Source: Angelakisella sp.
Lineage (GTDB): Bacteria; Bacillota; Clostridia; Oscillospirales; Ruminococcaceae
Assembly: GCA_022795575.1 (NCBI GenBank)
Contig: JAAWGY010000175.1
Span: 1 to 5,713 of the forward strand
DNA length: 5,713 nucleotides
Reading direction: 5' to 3'
The translations under genes were made by a program, and so were the position numbers. Positions 1-5,642 of the stretch are shown one piece after another (positions within the stretch are counted from its first letter, which is position 1; the number at the start of each line of letters is the position of its first letter). The notes beneath the pieces were generated by a model. That model saw nothing but the letters and a program-made list of their open reading frames with translations. It was not told where the DNA came from and made no database searches.

Positions 1-248
1 GCTCCCTCCTTCCGGTTGGCCTGATAAGGTGCCTCCGGCGGATCTGATTCCCTGCGGGGGGATTCCCTCCCTTCGGTCGGGTGGAGCCTCCGGCGGATCC
101 TATTCCCTGCGGGGGGATTCCCTCCCTTCGGTCGGGTTGTGCCTCCGGCGGATCTGATTCCCTGCGGGGGGAATCCCTCCCTTCGGTCGGGTTGTGCCTC
201 CGGCGGATCCTATTCCCTGCGGGGGGATTTCCTTCCTTGGTCGGCGGG
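1..248. repeat. Tandem array of four 55-bp units, alternating A-B-A-B
   Basis: Four head-to-tail units begin at 31, 86, 141 and 196, each opening with GCCTCCGGCGGATC; the first three are exactly 55 bp long. Units 1 and 3 read GATCTGATTC near the start, while units 2 and 4 read GATCCTATTC, so the array is really a 110-bp repeat present twice. Unit 4 decays after about 228, and positions 1-30 look like the worn end of a further copy. Unit 3 contains a perfect stem (GATTCCC, loop TGCGGG, GGGAATC at 157-176); the other units have the same stem with mismatches. The 55-bp period is not a multiple of three and no ribosome binding site leads into it, so the short open frames crossing it are unlikely to be genes. 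There are no unique spacers, so it is not CRISPR. The function is unknown; an intergenic repeat family of the host is the likeliest explanation. Confidence 0.92.
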
Positions 249-326
249 AAAAAGCGTTTCCGGCGCCCCGATATGTGCAGATTTTGATGTGTCTTTTACG
301 ATTTTGTAAATTGTCGCCGGGGGTGG

Positions 327-355
327 TTGACGGCAAAAATATAGCGTGCTATATT
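327..355 (+). promoter_or_regulatory. Housekeeping-sigma promoter of the operon
   Basis: A -35 box TTGACG (327-332) is separated by exactly 17 bp from a -10 box TATATT (350-355). Each hexamer is one base from the sigma-70/sigma-A consensus and the spacer is optimal. It lies 51 bp upstream of the marR start codon, in the only clearly AT-rich part of the window. It is the only strong promoter seen and probably drives all three genes. The -10 box lies inside the right arm of a perfect palindrome, so a bound repressor would block RNA polymerase directly. Confidence 0.85.
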
Positions 356-356
356 T
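337..356. promoter_or_regulatory. Perfect 20-bp palindromic operator, probable MarR autorepression site
   Basis: AAATATAGC (337-345) and GCTATATTT (348-356) are exact reverse complements separated by GT. The size and two-fold symmetry suit a MarR-family dimer. The site covers the promoter spacer and the whole -10 box, the position expected for a repressor. The gene starting at 407 encodes a MarR-family protein, so autorepression and control of the downstream pump is the natural inference. The palindrome was not seen again before the adaptor or permease genes, which fits a single control point. An RNA hairpin role is unlikely because the site lies upstream of the predicted transcription start. 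Confidence 0.82.
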
Positions 357-383
357 AACAGGCACGGTTTTTAGCAGACTGCG

Positions 384-390
384 AAAGGAG
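384..390 (+). promoter_or_regulatory. Shine-Dalgarno-like AAAGGAG, oddly far from the marR start
   Basis: AAAGGAG is the best ribosome binding sequence upstream of the marR reading frame, but it ends 16 nt before the ATG at 407, about twice the usual distance. A second purine stretch, AAGGG (400-404), is only 2 nt from the ATG. No in-frame ATG, GTG or TTG lies at ideal spacing. The regulator may therefore be poorly translated, or its real start may be the in-frame ATG at 455, though that codon has only a weak AGAGG before it. Confidence 0.5.
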
Positions 391-406
391 CGCGGGACCA
401 AGGGCT

Positions 407-952
407 ATGAAGAGCGGACACAACTGGCTGAACAGCAGCGGCGTCCAGCAGAGGATGGCGTTTTTGCGGCTCTGTAAAACGCTGCACCTTACCATGCAGG
501 ACGGCATCGACCGGTGCATCCGGCGGATGGGGCTGGATCTTACCACCTCCCAGCTGGACGTCATCATCTGCATCGCCGAGGGGTGCGGCGGGCCGGTGAA
601 CCAGAAGGACATCGAGGAGGAGCTGCGGCTGACCAACCCCACCGTTACCGGTATCCTCAAGCGGCTGGAGCGCAAGGGCTTTGTCACCCGCACCGTGGGC
701 AGCCGGGACCGCCGGTACAAGGAGGTCCGCCTGACCGAAAAATGCGCCCGCCTGGGGGAGCAGCTCCACCCCACCGCCGAGGAGCTGCTGGGCGGGATGT
801 TTGACGGGTTTACCGCCGAGGAGTTTGAAACCCTCAACCGGCTGCTCCGGCGGCTGGTGGCCAACTGCGGCCGGATGGCCTGTGAAATGGAGGCCCTGCC
901 GCCGCAAACGGCCCAGGCGCCTGCCGCCTGTCCATCGGGCTGCGCCCGATGA
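407..952 (+). CDS. MarR-family winged helix-turn-helix transcriptional regulator
   Basis: This 181-residue cytoplasmic DNA-binding protein is probably the repressor of the operon. Helix 1 of the dimer interface spans about residues 14-40. The winged helix-turn-helix follows: LTTSQLDVIICIAE (45-58), then NQKDIEEELRL and TNPTVTGILKRLERKGFV as the helix-turn-helix (65-93), then the wing with the family's signature SRDRRYKEVRLTEK (99-112), including the D101-x-R103 pair typical of MarR proteins. The C-terminal helices (about 118-162) close the dimer domain. The protein has nine cysteines (23, 37, 55, 60, 113, 154, 159, 175, 179), unusually many for the family, and a short Ala/Pro-rich tail ending CPSGCAR that looks non-essential to the fold. 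The ATG at 407 was chosen because it preserves the full first helix; ribosome binding site spacing is poor, so the start is less certain than the function. The stop codon lies within a hairpin. The ligand cannot be told from the sequence. Confidence 0.94.
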   Translation: MKSGHNWLNSSGVQQRMAFLRLCKTLHLTMQDGIDRCIRRMGLDLTTSQLDVIICIAEGCGGPVNQKDIEEELRLTNPTVTGILKRLERKGFVTRTVGSRDRRYKEVRLTEKCARLGEQLHPTAEELLGGMFDGFTAEEFETLNRLLRRLVANCGRMACEMEALPPQTAQAPAACPSGCAR

Positions 953-963
953 GCTTCTTATTT
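933..963 (+). terminator. Hairpin overlapping the marR stop codon, possible attenuator
   Basis: CATCGGGC (933-940), loop TGC, and GCCCGATG (944-951) form a perfect 8-bp GC-rich stem. It is followed by AGCTTCTTATTT, a T-rich but interrupted tract. The TGA stop codon (950-952) lies in the right arm, so a ribosome finishing marR would cover the stem. A leaky intrinsic terminator between regulator and pump genes is plausible, setting less mRNA for the pump than for the regulator. The broken T tract argues against strong termination; mRNA-end protection or simple structure are alternatives. Confidence 0.4.
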
Positions 964-984
964 GGTAGCGTCAAGGAATACAAT
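955..984 (+). promoter_or_regulatory. Weak candidate internal promoter before the adaptor gene
   Basis: TACAAT (979-984) is a good -10 box, lying 37 bp before the adaptor start. The best upstream partner, TTCTTA (955-960) at 18 bp spacing, is poor. It could give low constitutive expression of the adaptor and permease, but the support is thin. Confidence 0.2.
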
Positions 985-1007
985 ACACCATTGCATTGAT
1001 GGGAAAC

Positions 1008-1012
1008 GGAGG
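1008..1012 (+). promoter_or_regulatory. Ribosome binding site of the adaptor gene
   Basis: GGAGG lies 8 nt before the ATG at 1021, near-ideal spacing. It fixes the start of the adaptor and contrasts with the badly placed site of the regulator, suggesting that the pump components are translated more efficiently than their repressor. Confidence 0.88.
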
Positions 1013-1020
1013 AAAACAGT

Positions 1021-2415
1021 ATGAAGCAAAGTGAGAAAATGGTCAGGCGTCTGGCTGCGCTGCTGGCCGCCGGGGCCCTGCTAACGGCTGCTGCCGGCTG
1101 CGGGCCCGCTGTCCCGGCCGACGTCCAGCAGGCCGGCCCCAGCGCCATCGAGGTGCGCACCGCCACCGCCGGGTACGGCACCATCGACCGGCAGACCGAG
1201 TTTGTGGGCCGGGTGGAGGCGGCGGAAAGCATCAAGGTCTACGCCACCTCCCAGGCCAAGGTGCTGCAAACCTATGTCGCCCCCGGCGAGTATGTGGAAA
1301 AGGGCACCCTCCTTTTTGAGCTGGACACCGAGAACCTACAGACCATGGCGGAAACCGCCCGGCTCCAGTACGAGGCCGCCCTCTCCGGGGCCGATACCAC
1401 CATCATCCAGTCCAAAAACGCCTACGACAGCGCCGGCAGTATGTACTCCACCTTAAAGGACAACCGGGATGCCATCGAGGACGCGTGGGACAGCGCAAGG
1501 GAAGGCTGGGCGGCGGTTAAGAAGCTGTTAGAGGCTGCCGGGATTGCCGAGGATGCCGACCTGGAGGCATTGCTTGTAGATGCAAAGGCCGACGGAAACG
1601 AGGAGCTGGTACAGCTTTTGACCAATGCTATCCAGGTCCGCAACGGCTATACCCAGGCACAGAACGCCTACATCCAAAATTACGACAAACTTGACGAGCA
1701 GGTGGACAGCGCCCGCAAGAGCCTCATTACCGCCCGGGATACATACAAGAACACCAAGGGCGACGAGGAGGAGGGCATCACCGGCACCGTCCAGACCCAG
1801 GTGGACCTGGCAAAGATCAGCTACGACAACGCCGTCAAGGCGCTGAACGAGGCGAAGGTTTACGCCCCGGTCTCCGGCATCGTATCGGCCAAAAACGTTT
1901 CGGTAAGCGATATGGCGGCCCCCGGGGCCCCGGCCTATGTCATCGACCAGGAGGGCGCCGCCCCCATGATCTCCTTCAACCTTTCGGAGGACGGGGCCAA
2001 CGCCCTTTCGGTGGGCTCCCCGGTGACGGTGGTGTACAACGGCAAGGAGTTTGAGGCGCAGATCACCGAGCTTTCCAACGCCGCCAACCCCCAAACCGGC
2101 CTTTATGCCGCCAAGGCACAGACCAGCGAGCCCCTGGGCACCAGCCGCTCCGGCGGGGTGGTAAAGGTAAAGGCCAGCACCGCCAAGGCGGAGGACGCCC
2201 TGCTGCTGCCCCTGGATATGCTGGAGTACGACGAGAACCAGCCCTTTGTCTACGTCTACCGGGACGGGACGGCGGTGCGGGTGGATGTCACCACCGGCAT
2301 CTCCTCGGCGGACGAGGTGGTGATCCTCTCCGGCCTTACCGCGGAGGACCAGATCATTACCACCTGGCACCCGGACCTGAAGGACGGGGCCGCGGTGGCC
2401 CTGGCGGAGCAGTAA
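1021..2415 (+). CDS. RND efflux periplasmic adaptor (membrane fusion protein), lipoprotein
   Basis: This 464-residue adaptor partners the downstream RND permease. It starts with a lipoprotein signal peptide: basic KMVRR, hydrophobic LAALLAAGALLTAAAG, then a candidate lipidated Cys27, so it should be anchored on the outer face of the cytoplasmic membrane. The first barrel-sandwich (lipoyl-like) half spans about 58-103 (FVGRVEAAESIKVYATSQAK, then VAPGEYVEKGTLLFELD), and the second half resumes at about 277-308 (AKVYAPVSGIVSAKNVSVSD). Between them lies a helical hairpin of about 170 residues (104-275), longer than the AcrA hairpin, rich in Ala, Glu, Asp and Lys with an acidic centre. A beta-barrel follows (about 314-390) and then the membrane-proximal domain (about 391-464). 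I saw no RLS-type tip motif (R-x6-L-x6-S/T) of TolC-docking adaptors. The gene is 68 bp after marR and 82 bp before the permease. Substrate is unknown. A HlyD-type secretion adaptor is the alternative, but the adjacent RND gene makes that unlikely. Confidence 0.94.
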   Translation: MKQSEKMVRRLAALLAAGALLTAAAGCGPAVPADVQQAGPSAIEVRTATAGYGTIDRQTEFVGRVEAAESIKVYATSQAKVLQTYVAPGEYVEKGTLLFELDTENLQTMAETARLQYEAALSGADTTIIQSKNAYDSAGSMYSTLKDNRDAIEDAWDSAREGWAAVKKLLEAAGIAEDADLEALLVDAKADGNEELVQLLTNAIQVRNGYTQAQNAYIQNYDKLDEQVDSARKSLITARDTYKNTKGDEEEGITGTVQTQVDLAKISYDNAVKALNEAKVYAPVSGIVSAKNVSVSDMAAPGAPAYVIDQEGAAPMISFNLSEDGANALSVGSPVTVVYNGKEFEAQITELSNAANPQTGLYAAKAQTSEPLGTSRSGGVVKVKASTAKAEDALLLPLDMLEYDENQPFVYVYRDGTAVRVDVTTGISSADEVVILSGLTAEDQIITTWHPDLKDGAAVALAEQ

Positions 2416-2437
2416 TCGCGGCTAACATACAGGACGC

Positions 2438-2459
2438 GGTGTCCGGAGCGCCGGACGCC
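2438..2459 (+). other. Stable hairpin in the adaptor-permease gap
   Basis: GGTGTCCGG (2438-2446), loop AGCG, and CCGGACGCC (2451-2459) form a 9-bp stem with one G-U pair. A competing pairing exists: CGGAC (2452-2456) with GTCCG (2464-2468). No T tract follows, so termination is unlikely. It lies 23 bp before the permease Shine-Dalgarno site and could block exonucleases, mark a processing site or tune the adaptor-to-permease ratio. The structure is seen; its role is inference. Confidence 0.55.
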
Positions 2460-2481
2460 TTCGGTCCGCGCGTGTCCGCAT

Positions 2482-2500
2482 AAAAGGAGGGCTTTGTTTG
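2482..2500 (+). promoter_or_regulatory. Strong ribosome binding site deciding a TTG start for the permease
   Basis: AAAAGGAGG (2482-2490) lies 7 nt before TTG (2498-2500), which opens the permease frame. The first in-frame ATG encodes residue 33, beyond the first membrane helix, which RND pumps need. Starting at TTG gives MLSIPKFSIRRPV, the usual short cytoplasmic N-terminus before helix 1. A second TTG at 2494 is in a different frame and leads to an ORF without family features. Confidence 0.88.
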
Positions 2501-5500
2501 CTTTCTATCCCCAAATTTTCGATTCGGCGCCCAGTCTGTGTCTTTATCTGTGTGCTGAGCCTGATTTTCTTCGGCACCTCGGCGGTGTTCCGGATGCCGC
2601 TGGAATCCACACCGGAAATCCAAATGCCGGTGCTGATGATTATGACCCCCTATTACGGGGCCTCCCCGGAGGAGATCGACCAATCGGTGACAGACCGGGT
2701 GGAAACCGCCCTCAGCACCATCTCGGAGGTGGACTCCACCACCTCCATGTCGATGGAAAACATGGGCATTACCGTTCTGCAGTTCTTTTACGGGGTGGAT
2801 ATCGATAAGAAATACCAGGATGTCACCTCTGCCCTGGCGATGGTCCAGCTGCCCGACGACGCCCAGGACCCCACCATCATCGAAATGAACATGAGCGCCA
2901 TGAACAGCAGCATCATGTCCCTTTCGGTGGAGGCCAGCAGCGGCGGGGCCGACCTGAAGAATTACGTGGAGGACAACATCGTCCCGGAGCTGGAGCGGAT
3001 CGAGGGGGTATCCGACGTTTCGGTCTTCGGCGGCAGCCGCAAGTACATCCAGGTGCTGCTGGACGAAAACAAGATGACCCAGTACGGCCTGACCATGCAG
3101 GCGGTGAGCAACGCCATTGCCACCAGCGAGTTTGAGCTGACCATGGGCTCCCTGGACCGGGGCAATGTGACGGTGGACCTCACCGGCAGCCAGAAGATCA
3201 CCAACTACCGCACCCTGGAGTCGGTGCCCATCACCCTCTCCTCCGGCGACGTCATCCATATTTCCGACGTGGCCCAGGTGATTATGGCGGACGAGGAGCA
3301 GACCTCCTACAGCCGCCGCAACGGGATGGATACCATCAGTATGTCGGTGACAAAGGAGCAGAGCGGCAACACGGTGGATATCTGTAGCCAGATCGTTAAG
3401 GAGGTAGAGCGCCTTAACAACAGCGGTCTGGGCCTCACCCTGGAGATAAACTACAACAGCGGCGAGGAGATTATGGAGAACATCAAGCAGGTGGTGCTGA
3501 GCCTGGTGGAGGGCCTGGCCATCGCGGTGCTGGTGCTCTGGCTCTTCTTAGGGGAATGGAAGGCCTCGGCCATCGTGGCCATCTCGATGCCCCTGTCGGT
3601 GCTTACCGCCCTCATCATTATGGCCTTTATGGGGATGACCATCAACATGATGTCCCTGGGGGGCCTGGTGATCGGCATCGGGATGCTGGTGGATAACTCC
3701 ATTGTGGTGATCGACAGCTGCTTTAAGTCCAGCCGGGAGCTGGAGGGGCGGTCCTTCCAGGAGCGGGTGATCCAGGGGGCGGAGCTTGTCACCAGCGCCG
3801 TCATCGCCTCCACCCTTACCACGGTGGTGGTGTTCCTGCCCATCGCCATGATTGAGGGCATCTCGGGCCAGCTCTTCCACGACGTGGCCTACACCATCGT
3901 ATTCTCCCTTACCGCGTCGCTGGTAAGCGCCATCACCCTGGTACCGCTGCTCTTCTTTGAGATGAAGCCCCGGGAAAACAAGGAGTTCGTCTCCTACCAC
4001 ATTATGGCAAGGATGGAGGAGCGGTACGGACAGGTGATTGCCAGGCTGCTGCACCGGCGCAAAACGGTGGTGGCTGCCGCCATCTGCCTGATGGTGCTGG
4101 CGGTGGTGCTGTTTGCCATTGTGCCCCAGGAGCTGATGCCCAGCATGAGCAGCGGGCAGATTGCCCTGGAGGTAAGCACCAAAAACGGCCTTAACCTGGA
4201 ATCCACCAACGACATTATGACCCAGCTGGAGGAGATGGTAAGCCAGCACCCCGATGTGGAAAGCTACTCGATGAGCGTTGGCAGCGGCGGGGGCATGGGC
4301 GGGATGATGGGCAGCGCAGGCTCCATCAGCGTGACGCTGAAGGAGGACGCCTCCCTCTCTGACGAACAGTTTGTCCAGCAGATCCGGAACGAGGCAAAGT
4401 CCATCCCCAACTGTAGTGTAGAGGTTTCGGCCAACGACATGATGTCGATGCTGGCCTCCCAAAACGTGGACATCACCTTGCAGGGGCCGGACCTTGCGGT
4501 GCTGGAGGATACCGCCAACCAGCTGCGGGAGCTGATGGCGACGATGCCGGAGTTTGACAGCGTATCCACCAGCCTTTCCAACGGCGCGCCCCGGGCGGAG
4601 ATTGTGGTAGACCCCATTTTGGCGGCGTCGGCCCGGCTGACCCCCATGGCGGTGCTGGGCTCGGTACGCAGCCAGCTTACCGGCATTGAGGCCATGACCA
4701 TCCAGGACGGGGACACCGAATACTCGGTGAAGGTGGAGCTGCCCACCGACCGCTTTATCGATGTCAGCGACCTTTACGGCATGATGATCGACACCCCCAC
4801 CGGGGGACAGGCGGCGCTTACCGACATGGCGGAAATCGTATACACCGAGGCCCCGGCGTCCATCACCCGGCAGGACGGCGATTACCAGGTAACTGTCACC
4901 GGCACCCCCAAGATGGGGAACAACGTCAGCCAGCTTACGGCCCAGGTGATGCAGCTGGTAGGGGGGCAATTAGAGCTTCCCGGCGGGGTGGAGCTGGCCC
5001 AGGGCAGCATGATGGACATGATGAACGAGGAGTTTGCGGCCATTGGCAACGCGCTGCTGGTTGCCCTCTACCTGGTGTTTGCGGTAATGGCGATCCAGTT
5101 TGAATCGCTGCGGTTCCCGTTTGTGGTAATCATCTCCATTCCCTTTGCCATGGTGGGTTCCTTCCTGGGGCTGGCGATTACCGGTTCCTCGGTGAACATG
5201 ACCTCTCTTTTGGGGCTGGTGATGTTAGAGGGCATTGTGGTTAACAACGCCATTGTCCTTATTGACTACGTCAACGTTTTACGGCGGGGCGAGGGGGTAG
5301 AGATTTACGAGGCTTTGGTACGGGCTGGCAAGATGCGGCTGCGGCCGATTCTGATGTCGTCGCTCACCACCATTGTGGGGCTGCTGCCTATGGCGATTGG
5401 CTCGGGCGTAGAGATGATGGAGAGCATGGCCATTGTGGTTATTGGCGGCTTGGTGATGTCCACGCTGCTGACGCTGATTTTGATTCCCACCTTCTACCTG

Positions 5501-5614
5501 ATTTTTGACAAGGAGGAGCGCAAGCGGCGCAAGGGGGAGAAGAAGGCGAAGCGGATTGCGAAGAGGGAGGCCAAGAAGGAGGCTAAGGCGGCAGCCAAGG
5601 AGGCAGGGCTGTAA
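2498..5614 (+). CDS. RND-superfamily multidrug/amphiphile efflux permease (HAE1-like)
   Basis: This 1038-residue inner-membrane pump matches the usual RND length and two-fold layout. Helix 1 is at about 12-31, then an extracytoplasmic porter loop (33-325) with the family motif YYGASPEEIDQSVTDRVETA (52-71). Helices 2-6 lie at about 332-490, helix 7 at about 522-542, the second loop at 543-845, and helices 8-12 at about 848-1003. Proton-relay positions, by my alignment to AcrB: D399 (AcrB D407) is kept, N400 replaces D408, N916 replaces K940, R947 (R971) is kept, and S954 replaces T978. The helix 4 (GMLVDNSIVVID) and helix 10 (GIVVNNAIVLID) motifs are strikingly alike. The second loop is methionine-rich with a GGGMGGMMG segment (597-605). 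The tail (1004-1038) is a Lys/Arg/Ala/Glu helix with about +9 net charge. It starts at TTG with a strong ribosome binding site. The frame is intact. It is probably driven by proton flow and works with the adaptor encoded upstream. SwrC/YerP of Bacillus is a broad analogue; the substrate cannot be inferred. Codon use shifts sharply after about 5040. Confidence 0.97.
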   Translation: MLSIPKFSIRRPVCVFICVLSLIFFGTSAVFRMPLESTPEIQMPVLMIMTPYYGASPEEIDQSVTDRVETALSTISEVDSTTSMSMENMGITVLQFFYGVDIDKKYQDVTSALAMVQLPDDAQDPTIIEMNMSAMNSSIMSLSVEASSGGADLKNYVEDNIVPELERIEGVSDVSVFGGSRKYIQVLLDENKMTQYGLTMQAVSNAIATSEFELTMGSLDRGNVTVDLTGSQKITNYRTLESVPITLSSGDVIHISDVAQVIMADEEQTSYSRRNGMDTISMSVTKEQSGNTVDICSQIVKEVERLNNSGLGLTLEINYNSGEEIMENIKQVVLSLVEGLAIAVLVLWLFLGEWKASAIVAISMPLSVLTALIIMAFMGMTINMMSLGGLVIGIGMLVDNSIVVIDSCFKSSRELEGRSFQERVIQGAELVTSAVIASTLTTVVVFLPIAMIEGISGQLFHDVAYTIVFSLTASLVSAITLVPLLFFEMKPRENKEFVSYHIMARMEERYGQVIARLLHRRKTVVAAAICLMVLAVVLFAIVPQELMPSMSSGQIALEVSTKNGLNLESTNDIMTQLEEMVSQHPDVESYSMSVGSGGGMGGMMGSAGSISVTLKEDASLSDEQFVQQIRNEAKSIPNCSVEVSANDMMSMLASQNVDITLQGPDLAVLEDTANQLRELMATMPEFDSVSTSLSNGAPRAEIVVDPILAASARLTPMAVLGSVRSQLTGIEAMTIQDGDTEYSVKVELPTDRFIDVSDLYGMMIDTPTGGQAALTDMAEIVYTEAPASITRQDGDYQVTVTGTPKMGNNVSQLTAQVMQLVGGQLELPGGVELAQGSMMDMMNEEFAAIGNALLVALYLVFAVMAIQFESLRFPFVVIISIPFAMVGSFLGLAITGSSVNMTSLLGLVMLEGIVVNNAIVLIDYVNVLRRGEGVEIYEALVRAGKMRLRPILMSSLTTIVGLLPMAIGSGVEMMESMAIVVIGGLVMSTLLTLILIPTFYLIFDKEERKRRKGEKKAKRIAKREAKKEAKAAAKEAGL

Positions 5615-5617
5615 GCG

Positions 5618-5638
5618 GCAGCCTGTCCCACAGGTTGT
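5618..5638 (+). terminator. First hairpin after the permease stop codon
   Basis: GCAGCCTGT (5618-5626), loop CCC, and ACAGGTTGT (5630-5638) form a 9-bp stem with two G-U pairs, starting 3 nt after the TAA stop. No T tract follows, so it is not a classical intrinsic terminator. It may mark the 3' end of the mRNA together with the hairpins that follow, or the real terminator may lie beyond the window. Confidence 0.35.
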
Positions 5639-5642
5639 GCCC

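Larger units (their letters stand above)
249..406 (+). promoter_or_regulatory. Control region and leader upstream of the marR-type gene
   Basis: This 158-bp stretch carries no gene and is much more AT-rich than its surroundings between about 281 and 360. It contains a small inverted repeat (TTTAC, loop GATTTT, GTAAA at 295-310), the main promoter and the operator palindrome, which are listed separately. If transcription begins about seven bases after the -10 box, near 362, the leader is about 45 nt. The TTTAC/GTAAA repeat lies just upstream of the -35 box and could bind a second regulator, but it is short and may be chance. Confidence 0.7.

Noticed and set aside
31..248. CRISPR array
   Set aside because: The repeats are contiguous with no unique spacers and no cas genes are nearby.
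81..401. Short open frames on both strands across the tandem repeat and promoter
   Set aside because: They read through repeats whose 55-bp period shifts frame at every unit, lack convincing ribosome binding sites and have low-complexity products.
2494..2808. Alternative frame starting with TTG at 2494
   Set aside because: The permease frame at 2498 fits the ribosome binding site and encodes the required first membrane helix; the other frame has no family similarity.
1528..3259. Two further long minus-strand frames opposite the adaptor and the permease start
   Set aside because: Same shadow-frame composition, no ribosome binding site considered convincing, and no family features.
3548..4969. 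Long open frame on the minus strand (473 codons) opposite the permease
   Set aside because: It is fully antisense to a clear RND gene, its translation is rich in His, Gly and Gln with no recognisable domain, and such frames arise from GC-rich third positions on the coding strand.
2498..5614. CusA-type copper/silver pump
   Set aside because: Methionine richness is suggestive, but the helix 4 and 10 motifs are of the HAE1 type and no adjoining metal chaperone, CusF-like domain or metal regulator is seen; kept only as a possibility.
1021..5614. Hidden frameshift or decay in the pump genes
   Set aside because: Both frames are uninterrupted, of normal family length, and all expected domains are present in order.
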